This document shows positions 1 to 9,318 of a stretch of 57,134 nt of DNA, in pieces. The DNA comes from Singulisphaera sp. GTDB taxonomy: Bacteria; Planctomycetota; Planctomycetia; Isosphaerales; Isosphaeraceae. Positions within the stretch are counted from its first letter, which is position 1. Every line of letters starts with the position of its first letter. Under the pieces are notes generated by a model. The model was not told the DNA's origin. It searched no databases and was given only the letters and a program-made list of their open reading frames with translations. The DNA is taken from contig DAIDJG010000083.1 of NCBI GenBank assembly GCA_027451445.1, positions 1 to 57,134 of the forward strand. The letters run 5' to 3'. The translations under genes were made by a program, and so were the position numbers.

Positions 1-1194
1 ACGCAGGGCGCACAGCCCGTCGGCAACCTGACAAGTCTCTACGAGGAAGCGAAAGCGAAGCTCCCCGCGTCCGTGGCCAGGTCCATCCGCGACCGAGACG
101 ACGACGATGCGGACGAGGGCGAGAAACGCCCGCCCCGGACTCGCACCAACCCTGAGCCCTGGATGACCGTCGTGCGCATCAAGATCCACGGCCAGGGGAC
201 CATCGGGTTTGGCTCGGGCACCATCATCTACAGCTCCCCCAAGGAAGCGATCATCCTGACGTGCGCCCACATCTTCAAGCTTGACGGCCGACGCCAGGCA
301 CACCCGTCGCAGTTCCCGAACAAGATCGTGATCGACCTCTTCGACGGCCAGTTGCGCGGGAACCCCACGGGGCAAGTCCATTACGCCAACGAGTCGTACG
401 ACGGCGAGGCGGTTGACTACGACTTCAATCTCGACGTCGGCCTGATCCGCATCCGTCCCAATCGACGCTTGCCGTACTCGCGCGTCGTGCCGGCCTCGTG
501 GCAGCCTCAGCAGCGTATGAAGATGACGACCGTCGGGTGCTCCGAGGGACATGACGCCACGGCGTGGACCACCATGATCCTGAACCCGAGCGTTCGCGGA
601 CTCACGGGCAATAACGCTTACGAGGCGATTGAGTGCCGCTTCGCACCCAAACAAGGGCGGTCGGGGGGTGGACTGTACACCGACGACGGCTACGTGGCGG
701 GTGTTTGCGACTTTGCAGAACCGCGCGGCGATCACGGACTGTACGCGACGCCCCGGTCGATCTACCGCATCCTCGATCGCAACAACCTTATGGCGCTCTA
801 CGCACCAGTGTCGAACTCGGGTCCGCTCCTGGCCAAGAACAACGCGACTCCACCTCGCCAACCGACGCGCACGAGAGCACAGTCGCCAGACCGCGACGAC
901 GCCAACGATGTCACCATCCCGCCACCCGAGCTGCTTGGCATCACGACCCCTCGCCTCGCTCAGAGCGCACCTCGCTCGGAAACGCGAAAGACTGGCTGGC
1001 ATAAGGGCGCGGCTCGGACGGACGACACCAAGACGACCGACCTGCACCTGCCTCCGAGCGCCGATAACGACCCATTCGGGCCGTCCACTGCCAAGGCAGA
1101 GACCGACGACGAGGAGTCCGAAGAGCCGGCCAAGCCCCAACCACGGAAGGCGAGCAAGTGGCGCCCGGTGCCTTCGGCGGCCAGGACGCACTGA
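1..1194 (+). CDS. Trypsin-like serine protease, 5' end outside the window
   Basis: The frame is open from base 1, so the gene very probably begins upstream; a GTG at 73 is only an internal candidate. Counting from that GTG, the chymotrypsin-fold triad is visible: His66 in ILTCAHIF, Asp121 in FNLDVGLIRI and Ser197 in GRSGGGLY, in the right order and spacing for the S1/Trypsin_2 group. The last 130 residues are Pro/Arg/Asp-rich, low complexity and probably disordered. The visible part has no signal peptide, but the true N-terminus is missing. It ends 69 bp before a convergent cyclase gene, with a strong hairpin between. The substrate is unknown; a HtrA-like or secreted-regulatory protease is possible, although no PDZ domain is visible. 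Confidence 0.82.
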   Translation, partial: TQGAQPVGNLTSLYEEAKAKLPASVARSIRDRDDDDADEGEKRPPRTRTNPEPWMTVVRIKIHGQGTIGFGSGTIIYSSPKEAIILTCAHIFKLDGRRQAHPSQFPNKIVIDLFDGQLRGNPTGQVHYANESYDGEAVDYDFNLDVGLIRIRPNRRLPYSRVVPASWQPQQRMKMTTVGCSEGHDATAWTTMILNPSVRGLTGNNAYEAIECRFAPKQGRSGGGLYTDDGYVAGVCDFAEPRGDHGLYATPRSIYRILDRNNLMALYAPVSNSGPLLAKNNATPPRQPTRTRAQSPDRDDANDVTIPPPELLGITTPRLAQSAPRSETRKTGWHKGAARTDDTKTTDLHLPPSADNDPFGPSTAKAETDDEESEEPAKPQPRKASKWRPVPSAARTH

Positions 1195-1216
1195 GCGATT
1201 TGTCGCGACTCATCGA

Positions 1217-1252
1217 GGGCCGGTCCTCATTGGTTTCAATAAGGACCGGCCC
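1217..1252. terminator. Bidirectional intrinsic terminator
   Basis: A perfect 11-bp stem (GGGCCGGTCCT at 1217-1227 with AGGACCGGCCC at 1242-1252) closes a 14-nt loop. It sits between the stop of the + strand protease (1194) and the stop of the - strand cyclase (1264). The T-tract is weak on the + side (TATCCATTTCC), so efficiency is uncertain. Confidence 0.7.
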
Positions 1253-1263
1253 TATCCATTTCC

Positions 1264-2934
1264 TCACTTATGTGTCTCGAACACCGGTTCCCACCCCACC
1301 GGCGGTCCTTCGAGCAGCAAACTCTCACACCAGCCGATGTATCCCTGGCTCGGGGGATCATCGCCATCTCGCTGGGAGTTGGCCAGGAGAAATAGGTCGC
1401 GGGCGCGGTCGAAATCGTTGTGCTCGAACGCTTCGAGCGCGCGGTGAAAGGTGGCAATGAACGACAAGTCGACGGCCGGGTCGGCGTCGAACGCCTCGTA
1501 GACGGCAATGGGACAGGAGCGGCCGACGACCCGCACTTGCCCCCAACGGCGCCAGGCCAGGTCGTCACGGTCGGCGCAAAGCAGGAACGTCGATTCCTCG
1601 AACAGGTTTCGCGTGCCGCACTGGGCACTTGCCGGCTCCAGACGCGCGGCGATGTTCACAGCGTCACCCAGAATCGTGTACGACAGCCGCCCGCTGGTGC
1701 CGAAGGCGCCGATGAGGCAATCGTCGGATGAGGCCCCGCCGATTTTGACCCGGCGGAAATAGGGGTCGCCCAGCGATTCGAGCGCTTTCAGGCTATCGAG
1801 CCCGGCCCGCACGGCCCGGTAAGCATGCTCCTCGGGCGTCCCTTTGACGAGGGGACCGCCTCGAAAGCTCATGATCGCATCGCCGATGAACTTATCGATG
1901 ATCAAATCGTGTCGGATCAGTTCGGCGACCAGCCGGTCCATCGCTTGTTCGAGATGGGACGAGAGCCGGTCGGGATCGTCCGCAAGTTTCTCACACGTCT
2001 GCGTGAACCCGACAAAGTCCATGAACACAATCGTGGCCGGCATCCGGCTCTTCTTCTCGTAACAGTGCGGGTCGATCACGAACTGCTCCGCGACCTGCTT
2101 CGGGAGCGCCAGGTTGAGCAGGCCGCGTAACTGGGTCTGAGCGAGGTCGAATTGATGCCAAGTCATAATGTACATAAAATAGAGCATCGTGATCATCATA
2201 CCGAGGATCAGGAAGAACTCGAACTCGTTGGCGCGGGTTTCGAGCCGCTCGAGGCTGAAGAAGACATCGAGCTGGTGATCGTCGACGACGATCTTGCGAT
2301 GCACGGACGGAGTGGTTGGCCGGGTCAGGCTGCCGCCGAGGGCGTGAAGCGCTTCGGGGTCGGCCGCCTGGTGGAGATTGGCGTCGATCCACGCGCGAAA
2401 CTCGAGCTCCATCTGGCGTCTGACGCCCACGATGATGATCAGGACGAGCAGTGTGAGTGACACCATCGCGAACGTCATCGAGCGGTGATAGCGCTGATTG
2501 GCCTCGCTCTCGTGGACTTCCTTGACCAACTGGTGGAACGCCGGAATCCTGCGCAAGGCCCTCAGGACGCGAAGTCCGCGGAGGATCCGCAAGATTCGGA
2601 AACCGCGGATAAACCGAATCGCCCGGAGCGGAAGGAGGCCGTTCACAAGGACGTCGAGCACGGGAAGGCAACTGAGGAGGTCGATCAAGAACCAGGGAGT
2701 GCGAATGTATTCCTTGCCGAACGTCCGCAGCTTGAGCACGAGGTCGAACAGGAAAACGAAGTCAATCAAAAGCGTCACAATCAGGTAAATCGGCCCGGCC
2801 CAGTCGAGCATGTTGCGCAGGTCGAGCAAGTAAAGCACGACGGTGACGATGGCCAGGACCAGTAAAGGTCGGTCCATCGTTTCAATTAAGTGTTCCAGCC
2901 GTTGCTTCTTCGTCTGGGGTACGCTCATGGGCAT
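1264..2934 (-). CDS. Adenylate cyclase (class III) fused to a voltage-sensor/ion-transport-like membrane domain
   Basis: A 556-residue protein predicted to make cAMP at the inner membrane. Residues about 24-38, 47-68, 80-98 and 104-129 form four membrane segments; the fourth carries an Arg about every third residue (RFIRGFRILRILRGLRVLR), like the S4 voltage sensor. Two more segments lie at 152-172 and 238-258, but the 65 residues between them show no TVGYG-type potassium selectivity filter. The cyclase domain (298-440) is complete: metal Asp306 (FMDFVGFT) and Asp352 (DKFIGDA), adenine-contact candidates Lys348 and Thr420 (SYTILGD), and transition-state Asn427 and Arg431 (GDAVNIAARLE). About 100 residues of unclear role follow. 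The start ATG at 2934 has a second in-frame ATG two codons later. A purely structural, non-voltage-sensing membrane domain remains possible. Confidence 0.85.
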   Translation of the reverse strand: MPMSVPQTKKQRLEHLIETMDRPLLVLAIVTVVLYLLDLRNMLDWAGPIYLIVTLLIDFVFLFDLVLKLRTFGKEYIRTPWFLIDLLSCLPVLDVLVNGLLPLRAIRFIRGFRILRILRGLRVLRALRRIPAFHQLVKEVHESEANQRYHRSMTFAMVSLTLLVLIIIVGVRRQMELEFRAWIDANLHQAADPEALHALGGSLTRPTTPSVHRKIVVDDHQLDVFFSLERLETRANEFEFFLILGMMITMLYFMYIMTWHQFDLAQTQLRGLLNLALPKQVAEQFVIDPHCYEKKSRMPATIVFMDFVGFTQTCEKLADDPDRLSSHLEQAMDRLVAELIRHDLIIDKFIGDAIMSFRGGPLVKGTPEEHAYRAVRAGLDSLKALESLGDPYFRRVKIGGASSDDCLIGAFGTSGRLSYTILGDAVNIAARLEPASAQCGTRNLFEESTFLLCADRDDLAWRRWGQVRVVGRSCPIAVYEAFDADPAVDLSFIATFHRALEAFEHNDFDRARDLFLLANSQRDGDDPPSQGYIGWCESLLLEGPPVGWEPVFETHK

Positions 2935-3045
2935 CCGCGATCGACATCGGGTGTTGTGCTTGCAACCGCATCGAATTTGATCGACACCAGACGTAATTGC
3001 AATGTCCGTGTCACCCGCACCACAACCCGCCCGCCGGCGCCGCCT

Positions 3046-5355
3046 TCATTCGTTACCGATAGGTCGCGACGGCGCAACGCTGAGCCCCGACGCCTCGGAC
3101 TCGAGGCGGACGCCCAGCTTGCCGAGGGCAAGTCGAAGCGGTTCGAGCGATTCCTCGGGGACGATGATCGCGGTCGGACCGAGGCGATCCCCGAGGTGCG
3201 CCTTGGTGCTGGGATGCTGGAAGAGACCGTCCAGCAGTTCCGCCGAGGGGGAATAGAGCACGATCGGGCGGGCGGTCGTCAGGGCGGGCAACCGTCCTGC
3301 GGCTGCGAGCAAGAGCAGCCGGACGGCGGGAGGGATGGGGCCGCCAGTGCGCTTCGTGTACCAGTCGGACAGAATCGCGAGGGTGAATCCGTTCTCGGCG
3401 CCGCGCGCCAGGGAAGCCGACGTGACCACGAAACGTCGGCGCGGACTGGTTACGCCGCGCTTCGCGCTTTCGAGCGTCTGTTCCTCGGTAAATCGAGCGA
3501 GTTCCGCATCGACCAGCAAGTCGGAGCGAGCCAGATCCAGTGAAAACGTTACCCCGTCAGGCTCGACCTCGAGGCATGCCTCGGCGGGCCGCCGGTAGTC
3601 GCGCGAACCCGTCAGACGAAAGCGCTGAAATGGAATGGACGCGTCGTCTTCGATCAGCAAGAACCGGTCACCAACGGTCAGCGGAGCAACCCGGGCCGAC
3701 GAGGGCCACAGCCCGAGGGCCTGAGCCAGGTCTTCGGGCGTGGCGAACTCGACGAGGGTGGTGGATGCGTAATACGTCACGCGCTCGCGACGCCCCGCCC
3801 AGGTGCGCAGCGCTTCCGCAATGCCGGCGGGCAGAGGACGAGCGCTGTGACGCGTCAGCCGCTCGAGCATCGCCTGCGACGACAGGCCCCCTTCGAGCCC
3901 TTGATAGACCGATTCCGGCGTGAGCTTGAGCTCGATCGCCGCGCCCACTTGCGACCAGCGGGCAAAACGGCTGAACTCACCGATGAGGAACGGGCTCAAG
4001 CCTTGCCGATAGGCGATCACTTCAAAGTTCGGTTGAACGAACAGAAAATGATCGAATGTCGGCCGGGGGGGAGGAGGAGGCCCGAGTGCCAGGATGTATC
4101 GGCCGAGCGCAGACAGTTGCACGACCCTGCGACCGCCCACAGTCTCTTCTGCCACGCGCACCAAACCAAACTGATAAGCCGCTCCCAGCAGAAGGGCTTC
4201 CAACGAATCGACTTCATGGCTTTTCGCCGCCGCGCGACTCTCGTCTTTCTTCCGGCTCTTGGGGCGTGGGGGAGCCGTACTCTCAAAAAACGCAGGCCGG
4301 TCCCAACCGGCAAACACGCCGTTGAGGTGCTGCGAGAGATCCTCGAGAGCAACCCACTCGTCCTCCGCGAGTCGCGCCAGCCAGAGCAAGACGGCAGGCC
4401 GGACATAAGGGAAGGCAAGCTCGACCGTGCTCCCTTCCTGCTGCATGCCCCCCCGCTCGTGCCAGGATCGAAGGCCGAGCCAGCCCACGGCAACCATCTG
4501 GGGCAGGTGAATCGCATTCTCGGCCCAGAAATCGGGGCGAGCCGCGAGAATTCGATCCGTGCCCGATTCCGCAACCAGCAGGCCCACCCCCTGAGCGAGC
4601 GCCATCCAGAGCGCAGCCATGTCCGGCAGCGGTTCGAGAGCGTCGGCAATCGGACCCGCAAGAACGGAGTCGTCCTCCAGGCGCTCACGGTCGCGTTTGT
4701 ACAGGCTTCCCTGTTGTGTCTGGCGCAGGGGCGCTTCGGCGACTCTCTGCCAGACCGCAGCCAGCCGGAGCACGGGCTCCAGGCCATCCGTCTCGCGAAC
4801 CTGCCGTACCGAATTGGTGACCGGGTAGCACTCCCCTTCGGGGAGAACCGTCCGGGCCGACAACAAGACGGAAGGGTGCGCAACGAGGACGACCTTCGCG
4901 GGGTCTGCACCCGAGAGGTGCCGCTCGATGTCGTACACCGGCCCACCGACTGCGCCGAGCCAGATGGCGAGCAGGCCCCGCTCAACCAGTGCACGGACCG
5001 CCGGCAGTGGGTCCACGCCCAGAGAAGCGAGCGCGTGCGAGAGTCCCGTCAGCGGCCATGACGTGGTTTCCGTCATCGCAAACAGGCCGAGAGCCGTCCG
5101 CGAGCCGCTTTCCAGGTTCGTGATCAGACGCTCGACGATCCTGGCCTCGCGCAGGTTCTCCGCGATGGCACCGGGCAAGGCGTTCGACCGCGCTCCGAGG
5201 TCCGGAATTCCGAGCCCGGAGTAGATGGCAAAGAGGCGCGAACCCTCGTAACGCTTGAGTGCCGCCTGGTAGGCAACGAGCGGGGGCTCTGCGGGAGCCG
5301 GTCCACGCTCCGTTGGCGCCAGCGGGTCCTCCATGTTCCAGTCGGCGTCGGCCAT
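3046..5355 (-). CDS. Helicase-associated protein (Helicase_C_3/XPB-Ssl2 N-terminal type)
   Basis: A 769-residue protein from ATG 5355; a TTG at 5430 that abuts the upstream stop (TGATTG) would add 25 residues and allow translational coupling. It has no Walker motifs. The stretch beginning DHFLFVQPNFEVIAY and running to RRERVTYYAS matches the Helicase_C_3 pattern: predicted strand, helix-rich segment with LTPESVYQGLEGGLS, then LTRHSARPLPAGIAEALRTW. This family lies beside XPB in actinobacteria (for example next to the Mycobacterium XPB gene), and here too it is the third gene of the XPB operon. The C-terminus (DRLGPTAIIVPEESLEPL) resembles the preceding 74-residue protein. The likely role is partner or regulator of the XPB motor in DNA repair or transcription; this is inference. 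Confidence 0.75.
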   Translation of the reverse strand: MADADWNMEDPLAPTERGPAPAEPPLVAYQAALKRYEGSRLFAIYSGLGIPDLGARSNALPGAIAENLREARIVERLITNLESGSRTALGLFAMTETTSWPLTGLSHALASLGVDPLPAVRALVERGLLAIWLGAVGGPVYDIERHLSGADPAKVVLVAHPSVLLSARTVLPEGECYPVTNSVRQVRETDGLEPVLRLAAVWQRVAEAPLRQTQQGSLYKRDRERLEDDSVLAGPIADALEPLPDMAALWMALAQGVGLLVAESGTDRILAARPDFWAENAIHLPQMVAVGWLGLRSWHERGGMQQEGSTVELAFPYVRPAVLLWLARLAEDEWVALEDLSQHLNGVFAGWDRPAFFESTAPPRPKSRKKDESRAAAKSHEVDSLEALLLGAAYQFGLVRVAEETVGGRRVVQLSALGRYILALGPPPPPRPTFDHFLFVQPNFEVIAYRQGLSPFLIGEFSRFARWSQVGAAIELKLTPESVYQGLEGGLSSQAMLERLTRHSARPLPAGIAEALRTWAGRRERVTYYASTTLVEFATPEDLAQALGLWPSSARVAPLTVGDRFLLIEDDASIPFQRFRLTGSRDYRRPAEACLEVEPDGVTFSLDLARSDLLVDAELARFTEEQTLESAKRGVTSPRRRFVVTSASLARGAENGFTLAILSDWYTKRTGGPIPPAVRLLLLAAAGRLPALTTARPIVLYSPSAELLDGLFQHPSTKAHLGDRLGPTAIIVPEESLEPLRLALGKLGVRLESEASGLSVAPSRPIGNE

Positions 5356-5430
5356 CGTCGCATCGATCCCCACGGCACCACACTCGAAAGTGACCCGCAC
5401 GACGGCCAGCCACCTTGCGGCAAGGTTCAA

Positions 5431-5655
5431 TCAACGAACGACACGGGGCGTGTGTCCCATCCGTCGGAGCTCTTCGAGCAGCGCTTCTTCTTCCTCAGGT
5501 CGCACGAGCAGCACCGTCTCCGAGAGCCGCCCCACAACCATCCGCGCCAGGCTTTTCCGCGCAAGCAGCTCCTCGGCAAGCAAGGGGTCGACGGTGCGGA
5601 TGAGCGACACCTGCTTGTGCAGCTTCACGGGGACCCGCGTGGCCGAATTCGTCAT
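5431..5655 (-). CDS. Small conserved-looking protein in the XPB operon
   Basis: A 74-residue protein whose start overlaps the helicase stop by 4 bp (ATGA), and which is followed immediately by the helicase-associated gene, so it is almost certainly cotranslated with both. No family was recognised. Its C-terminal half (GRLSETVLLVRPEEEEALL, then EELRRMG) parallels the last 35 residues of the 794-codon neighbour (DRLGPTAIIVPEESLEPLR, then LALGKLG): a GRL/DRL turn, a beta strand ending V-x-PEE and an amphipathic helix ending in Gly. It may be a stand-alone copy of that module. It is acidic in the middle, has no Cys and no membrane segment. Overlapping junctions on both sides argue that it is real. 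Confidence 0.72.
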   Translation of the reverse strand: MTNSATRVPVKLHKQVSLIRTVDPLLAEELLARKSLARMVVGRLSETVLLVRPEEEEALLEELRRMGHTPRVVR

Positions 5656-7373
5656 CGTCCGGGCTCCTGGACCCGGCTCCCAACGCGGTCGGCGACGTCC
5701 GCCTCGTCCAGAATCTCGTAACTGTAGCCCTGCTCGGTGAGAAACAACTGACGATGGTGAGCGAACTCCATTTCGCGGGTATCCCGGGTCACCAACGTGT
5801 AAAACGCGGCGGGCGCTTCACCCTCTTTCGGACGGAGAATTCGCCCGAGCCGCTGGGCTTCCTCCTGGCGGCTGCCGAACGTTCCCGAAACCTGGATCAT
5901 GACGTTCGCGTCAGGTAGGTCGATCGCGAAGTTGCCGACCTTCGACAGCACCAGCCGGCGGATCTCTCCGCGGCGAAACTTGCCGTACAACTCCTCTCGC
6001 TCCGGGTTGGAGGTCTGCCCCATGATGAGCGGAAGGTCGAACCGTTCCGCGATGCGCCGGAGTTGCTTGATATATTGACCGATGATCAGCACGCGGTCAT
6101 CCGGCCCGTCGTGCATCTCCATGAGCTGCTCGACGAGGTCGTCCTTGACGGGGTTCTCGCTGGCGAGCCGGAACTTGTCGCGCCACTCGGCGACCGCGTA
6201 CTCCATGCGGGCGTCATGCGGCAGGCCGAGACGGATCTCATGGCATTGCGCCTCGGCGATCCAACCTTTCGATTCGAGGATTCGCCAGGGGACGTCGAAC
6301 TTCTTGGGACCGATCAGGCTGAAGACGTCTTCCTCGCGATTGTCCTCGCGCACCAGCGTGGCCGTGAGACCAAGCCGCCGGCGGGCCTGGATGTCCGCCG
6401 TGACGCGGAACACCGGCGCGGGGAGCAGGTGGACCTCGTCGTAAATGATCAGTCCCCAGTCGCGATCGTTGAACAACGAGAAGTGCGGAAAGTCACCGTC
6501 TCGCTTCGGGCGATAGGTCACGATCTGGTACGTTGCCAGCGTGACGGGAGCGATCGCCTTCGAGTCCCCGGTGTAGGTCGCAACCATGTCGTCCGCGAGG
6601 TCGGTCTTATCCAGGATCTCACGCTTCCACTGTTCCACGGCCGTCGTGCTGGTTGTGAGCACGAGCGTATTCTTCTTGAGTGCGGCAAGCGCGGACAGGC
6701 CCACGATGGTCTTCCCCGCGCCGCACGGGAGCACGATCACTCCCGATCCCCCGCGCACGTCGCCGCCGGCGTGGAACGCCTCGACGGCCATCCGCTGATA
6801 GTCGCGAACCCGGAACGGTAGACCGGCGCGCGTGGTCTCGCGCAGGCCGACTTCCAGGCTGGCCCCCTCGGTATAGCCCGCGAGGTCTTCGGCCGGATAG
6901 CCAACGCTGATCAGCGCCTGCTTGAGCACGCCGCGAAACGCGTCGTCGATCGCAAAACTCGTCGCGTCGACGCGCTGCCCGAGGTAGTTGCGCACGTTTT
7001 TTTGGCGCGCCAGCTCTTCGAGAAGCGCCTTCTCCTCGCAGATGAGACGCAGCTCTCCCTCAATGCGCCGCAGGGACACCCGCCCATAGCGCGAGACCAG
7101 CTCGCGGATGTCGGTCAACAGGTTCGGCGGCAAGGGAAACTTGCTATAGGTAGCAAGTGCATCGATCATCTCGTTGGACGACATCCCGGCTGCGGCCGCA
7201 TTCCAGAGCGAGAGCGATGTCAGGCGATATGTGTGGATATGCTCAGGGCTTTTTTCCAGCTCTGCGAAAGGGGCCAGGGCATCACGTGCCTCGGCGTGGA
7301 GCGGGTTGTCGACTTCGAGGAGGACCGTGCGGTCGCCCTGCACGATGAGTGGGTTGGCGGGATTGTACTGCAT
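5652..7373 (-). CDS. XPB-type DNA helicase (superfamily 2)
   Basis: A 573-residue ATP-driven 3'-5' DNA helicase/translocase of the XPB/ERCC3 family, cytoplasmic. Visible motifs: damage-recognition-like N-terminal region (1-180), Walker A LPCGAGKT (about 215-222), motif II DEVH (312-315), motif III LTATLVRED (about 336-344, containing the RED residues typical of XPB), and motif VI QRLGRILRPK (about 508-517). Length is close to bacterial XPB (540-600). It is the first gene of a tight operon with a 74-residue protein (4-bp overlap) and a helicase-associated protein. In bacteria XPB is linked to nucleotide-excision-repair-like unwinding; no nuclease such as Bax1 lies adjacent here. Confidence 0.93.
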   Translation of the reverse strand: MQYNPANPLIVQGDRTVLLEVDNPLHAEARDALAPFAELEKSPEHIHTYRLTSLSLWNAAAAGMSSNEMIDALATYSKFPLPPNLLTDIRELVSRYGRVSLRRIEGELRLICEEKALLEELARQKNVRNYLGQRVDATSFAIDDAFRGVLKQALISVGYPAEDLAGYTEGASLEVGLRETTRAGLPFRVRDYQRMAVEAFHAGGDVRGGSGVIVLPCGAGKTIVGLSALAALKKNTLVLTTSTTAVEQWKREILDKTDLADDMVATYTGDSKAIAPVTLATYQIVTYRPKRDGDFPHFSLFNDRDWGLIIYDEVHLLPAPVFRVTADIQARRRLGLTATLVREDNREEDVFSLIGPKKFDVPWRILESKGWIAEAQCHEIRLGLPHDARMEYAVAEWRDKFRLASENPVKDDLVEQLMEMHDGPDDRVLIIGQYIKQLRRIAERFDLPLIMGQTSNPEREELYGKFRRGEIRRLVLSKVGNFAIDLPDANVMIQVSGTFGSRQEEAQRLGRILRPKEGEAPAAFYTLVTRDTREMEFAHHRQLFLTEQGYSYEILDEADVADRVGSRVQEPGR

Positions 7374-7564
7374 GGGCTCCTAGCCTGGCGGGGCAAGATC
7401 GGGTGGGCGCATGGCGGCGACGCCCCGCGCGCTACTCCAAGCACTTCATCGTAGGCAACCGTCGCCATTCCCGCAAGGCAAGGTGAGCAATTGGAGGCCG
7501 ATTCGGCCGCGCTTTCGATCGATCGTCAGAGGCTCGATCTTCCCGCTACCGCAAGGCGTTCCGC

Positions 7565-8428
7565 TCAATCCACATCCTCTTCTGCGCCCTTGAGATCCAC
7601 CTCTTCCAGACCGCGTGACTTGGCAACGGCCGCGAGTTGGTTCTTGATGTCGAACATCCCGGACGGCCGCTTTTCGGGGCTGATCTCCAGGCACGCGAGG
7701 ATCGTCTCATTCAGCGCTGGAGGGATCTTGTTGTTGATCTGGATGGGGGGAGGGAGCTTCCGAGGTCCGTCGCCGGCCTTGGGAATGCCAGCGTTGGCAA
7801 AACGGCCAGTGAACATACGATACATCGTCGCGCCAAAGTTGTAGATGTCGGTCTGTTCGTTGACGACCTTCTCGCTGGCTTGCTCAGGCGCCATGAACTG
7901 GGGAGTTCCCTGGACGCGTTCCTTCTGCTGTCCGCGCAACCACGCGGTGCCGAAGTCGATCAGTTTGACTTGGCCGGTCTTCGACAGCATGATGTTGGAC
8001 GGCTTGAGGTCCCCGTGGAAAACCCCGCGACGATGCATATGCGCCAGAGCCGAGGCGACCTGGTTAAAGATAAGGATAAGCTGGTCCATGGTCGGACCTT
8101 CGATCTCGTCAAGCGTCTTGCCGTCGACAAATTCCATCAGCAGTTCGACGCCGGACACCTTGAACCAGGAGCGCTTGAGGCGCAGGTCGTAGATCTTGGC
8201 GATGGCCGGATGGTTGAGCTTCTGTGCAGCCTCGTATTCGACGCGGGCTTGATCGATGTAGATGTCGTCGTCAGCGTCCTGACGCTTGACGACCTTGAGG
8301 GCATAGCGCTTGCCGCCGGCCGTCTTGTCGCTGATCTGCAGGATCGTGCTGCCTGCACCGGTTCCGAGTGTGTTCACGACCCGGTACTTCATCGCGCTGA
8401 GTTTAGGAGCGGTCGTCGCGTTAGCCAT
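7565..8428 (-). CDS. Soluble Ser/Thr protein kinase (Hanks type)
   Basis: A 287-residue kinase. I chose ATG 8428 because GAGGAA lies 7 nt upstream and the kinase domain begins directly after it (MKYRVVNTLGTGAGST); a longer frame to 8671 adds a low-quality Arg-rich leader. Motifs: Gly-loop LGTGAGST, VAIK-type ALKVVK, catalytic loop HGDLKPSN (HGD, so a non-RD kinase), DFG in LIDFGTAW, and APE in MAPEQAS. The domain fills the protein: there is no transmembrane helix, PASTA or other sensor module, unlike most planctomycete kinases. It is divergent from a flavin reductase gene (214 bp apart). The substrate is unknown. Confidence 0.88.
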   Translation of the reverse strand: MANATTAPKLSAMKYRVVNTLGTGAGSTILQISDKTAGGKRYALKVVKRQDADDDIYIDQARVEYEAAQKLNHPAIAKIYDLRLKRSWFKVSGVELLMEFVDGKTLDEIEGPTMDQLILIFNQVASALAHMHRRGVFHGDLKPSNIMLSKTGQVKLIDFGTAWLRGQQKERVQGTPQFMAPEQASEKVVNEQTDIYNFGATMYRMFTGRFANAGIPKAGDGPRKLPPPIQINNKIPPALNETILACLEISPEKRPSGMFDIKNQLAAVAKSRGLEEVDLKGAEEDVD

Positions 8429-8642
8429 GCCATTCCTCGGTCGAACACGGCGGAGGGGGTGCGGGGTCCTGGGCGCATCGTGTCGGCTCGCGCGATCACG
8501 AGACGGACCCGCCATGCCGCGTGGGCTCGAAAGACATGAAATTATCCCAACGACGCAGCCGTAGCAATCCCTCGGGACCGAGAAAAGTGCCCAGGCAGCC
8601 CATCGGCGGCGTCGATCCTTTACGTTTACGAGGCCCTCGACC

Positions 8643-9140
8643 ATGACGGAGCATCCCAGGCCGGCAGTCACTCCACTCGCTCAGGCGCTCGGGCGCATTC
8701 CTAGCGGACTCTACATCCTGACCGTCCGCCAAGGGGCGCAGGCGACGGGCCTCCTCGCCAGTTGGGTGCAGCAAGCCGGGTTCGACCCGCCGATGCTGAC
8801 CGTCGCCGTCCAGCGCGACCGGTATGTCGGCGAGTGGATCGCGTCCAGCGGCTGTTTCACACTGAACCAGATCCCCGTGGGCGGCAAGTCATTGATCCGC
8901 CACTTCGGTCGCGGATTCGGACCCGACGAACCTGCCTTCGAGGGGCTCCAGGTGCAGACGGAGACCGCCCGAGGAGGGCCAGTGATCGAGTCGGCCATGG
9001 CCTATCTCGACGCCGAGGTGGCCGGTCAGATCTGTGAGGGGGACCACCGCATCTTCCTTGCGCGCATCACCGCGGGAGCGGTTCTTTCTCCCGACGCGGA
9101 ACCCCTTCAACATGTCCGTTCGAATGGATTCCACTATTGA
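8643..9140 (+). CDS. Flavin reductase-like FMN-binding split-barrel protein
   Basis: A 165-residue cytoplasmic protein of the flavin_reduct family. It starts LGRIPSGLYILTVRQG and continues ATGLLASWVQQAGFDPPMLTV in the canonical order for this split barrel, followed by FTLNQIPVG and HFGRGF. Such proteins bind FMN and reduce flavin with NAD(P)H, often supplying a two-component monooxygenase, but no oxygenase partner is nearby. ATG 8643 begins just after a purine-poor region and the Shine-Dalgarno is weak (ACGAGG about 12 nt upstream). It is divergent from the kinase gene. The physiological substrate is unknown. Confidence 0.82.
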   Translation: MTEHPRPAVTPLAQALGRIPSGLYILTVRQGAQATGLLASWVQQAGFDPPMLTVAVQRDRYVGEWIASSGCFTLNQIPVGGKSLIRHFGRGFGPDEPAFEGLQVQTETARGGPVIESAMAYLDAEVAGQICEGDHRIFLARITAGAVLSPDAEPLQHVRSNGFHY

Positions 9141-9318
9141 CGGAAAACGCCGCGGAACCGACAACCCATCCGAAGGCCGCAGATCAACGCTCCAACTGGC
9201 TGCAACGGGTCGCCACGCCGTCGTTTCCTGGCGTCGGGGTTCGAACAATTGGCCCCCTGGTGACGAATAACATAAGGATTCGGAGGGCGCAATCAGGCTC
9301 TCCGAGGAAAGGATAGCG

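Noticed and set aside
3847-5061. + strand frame of 404 codons opposite the helicase-associated gene
   Set aside because: GC-rich antisense shadow with no start context or domain; the - strand gene has a family match.
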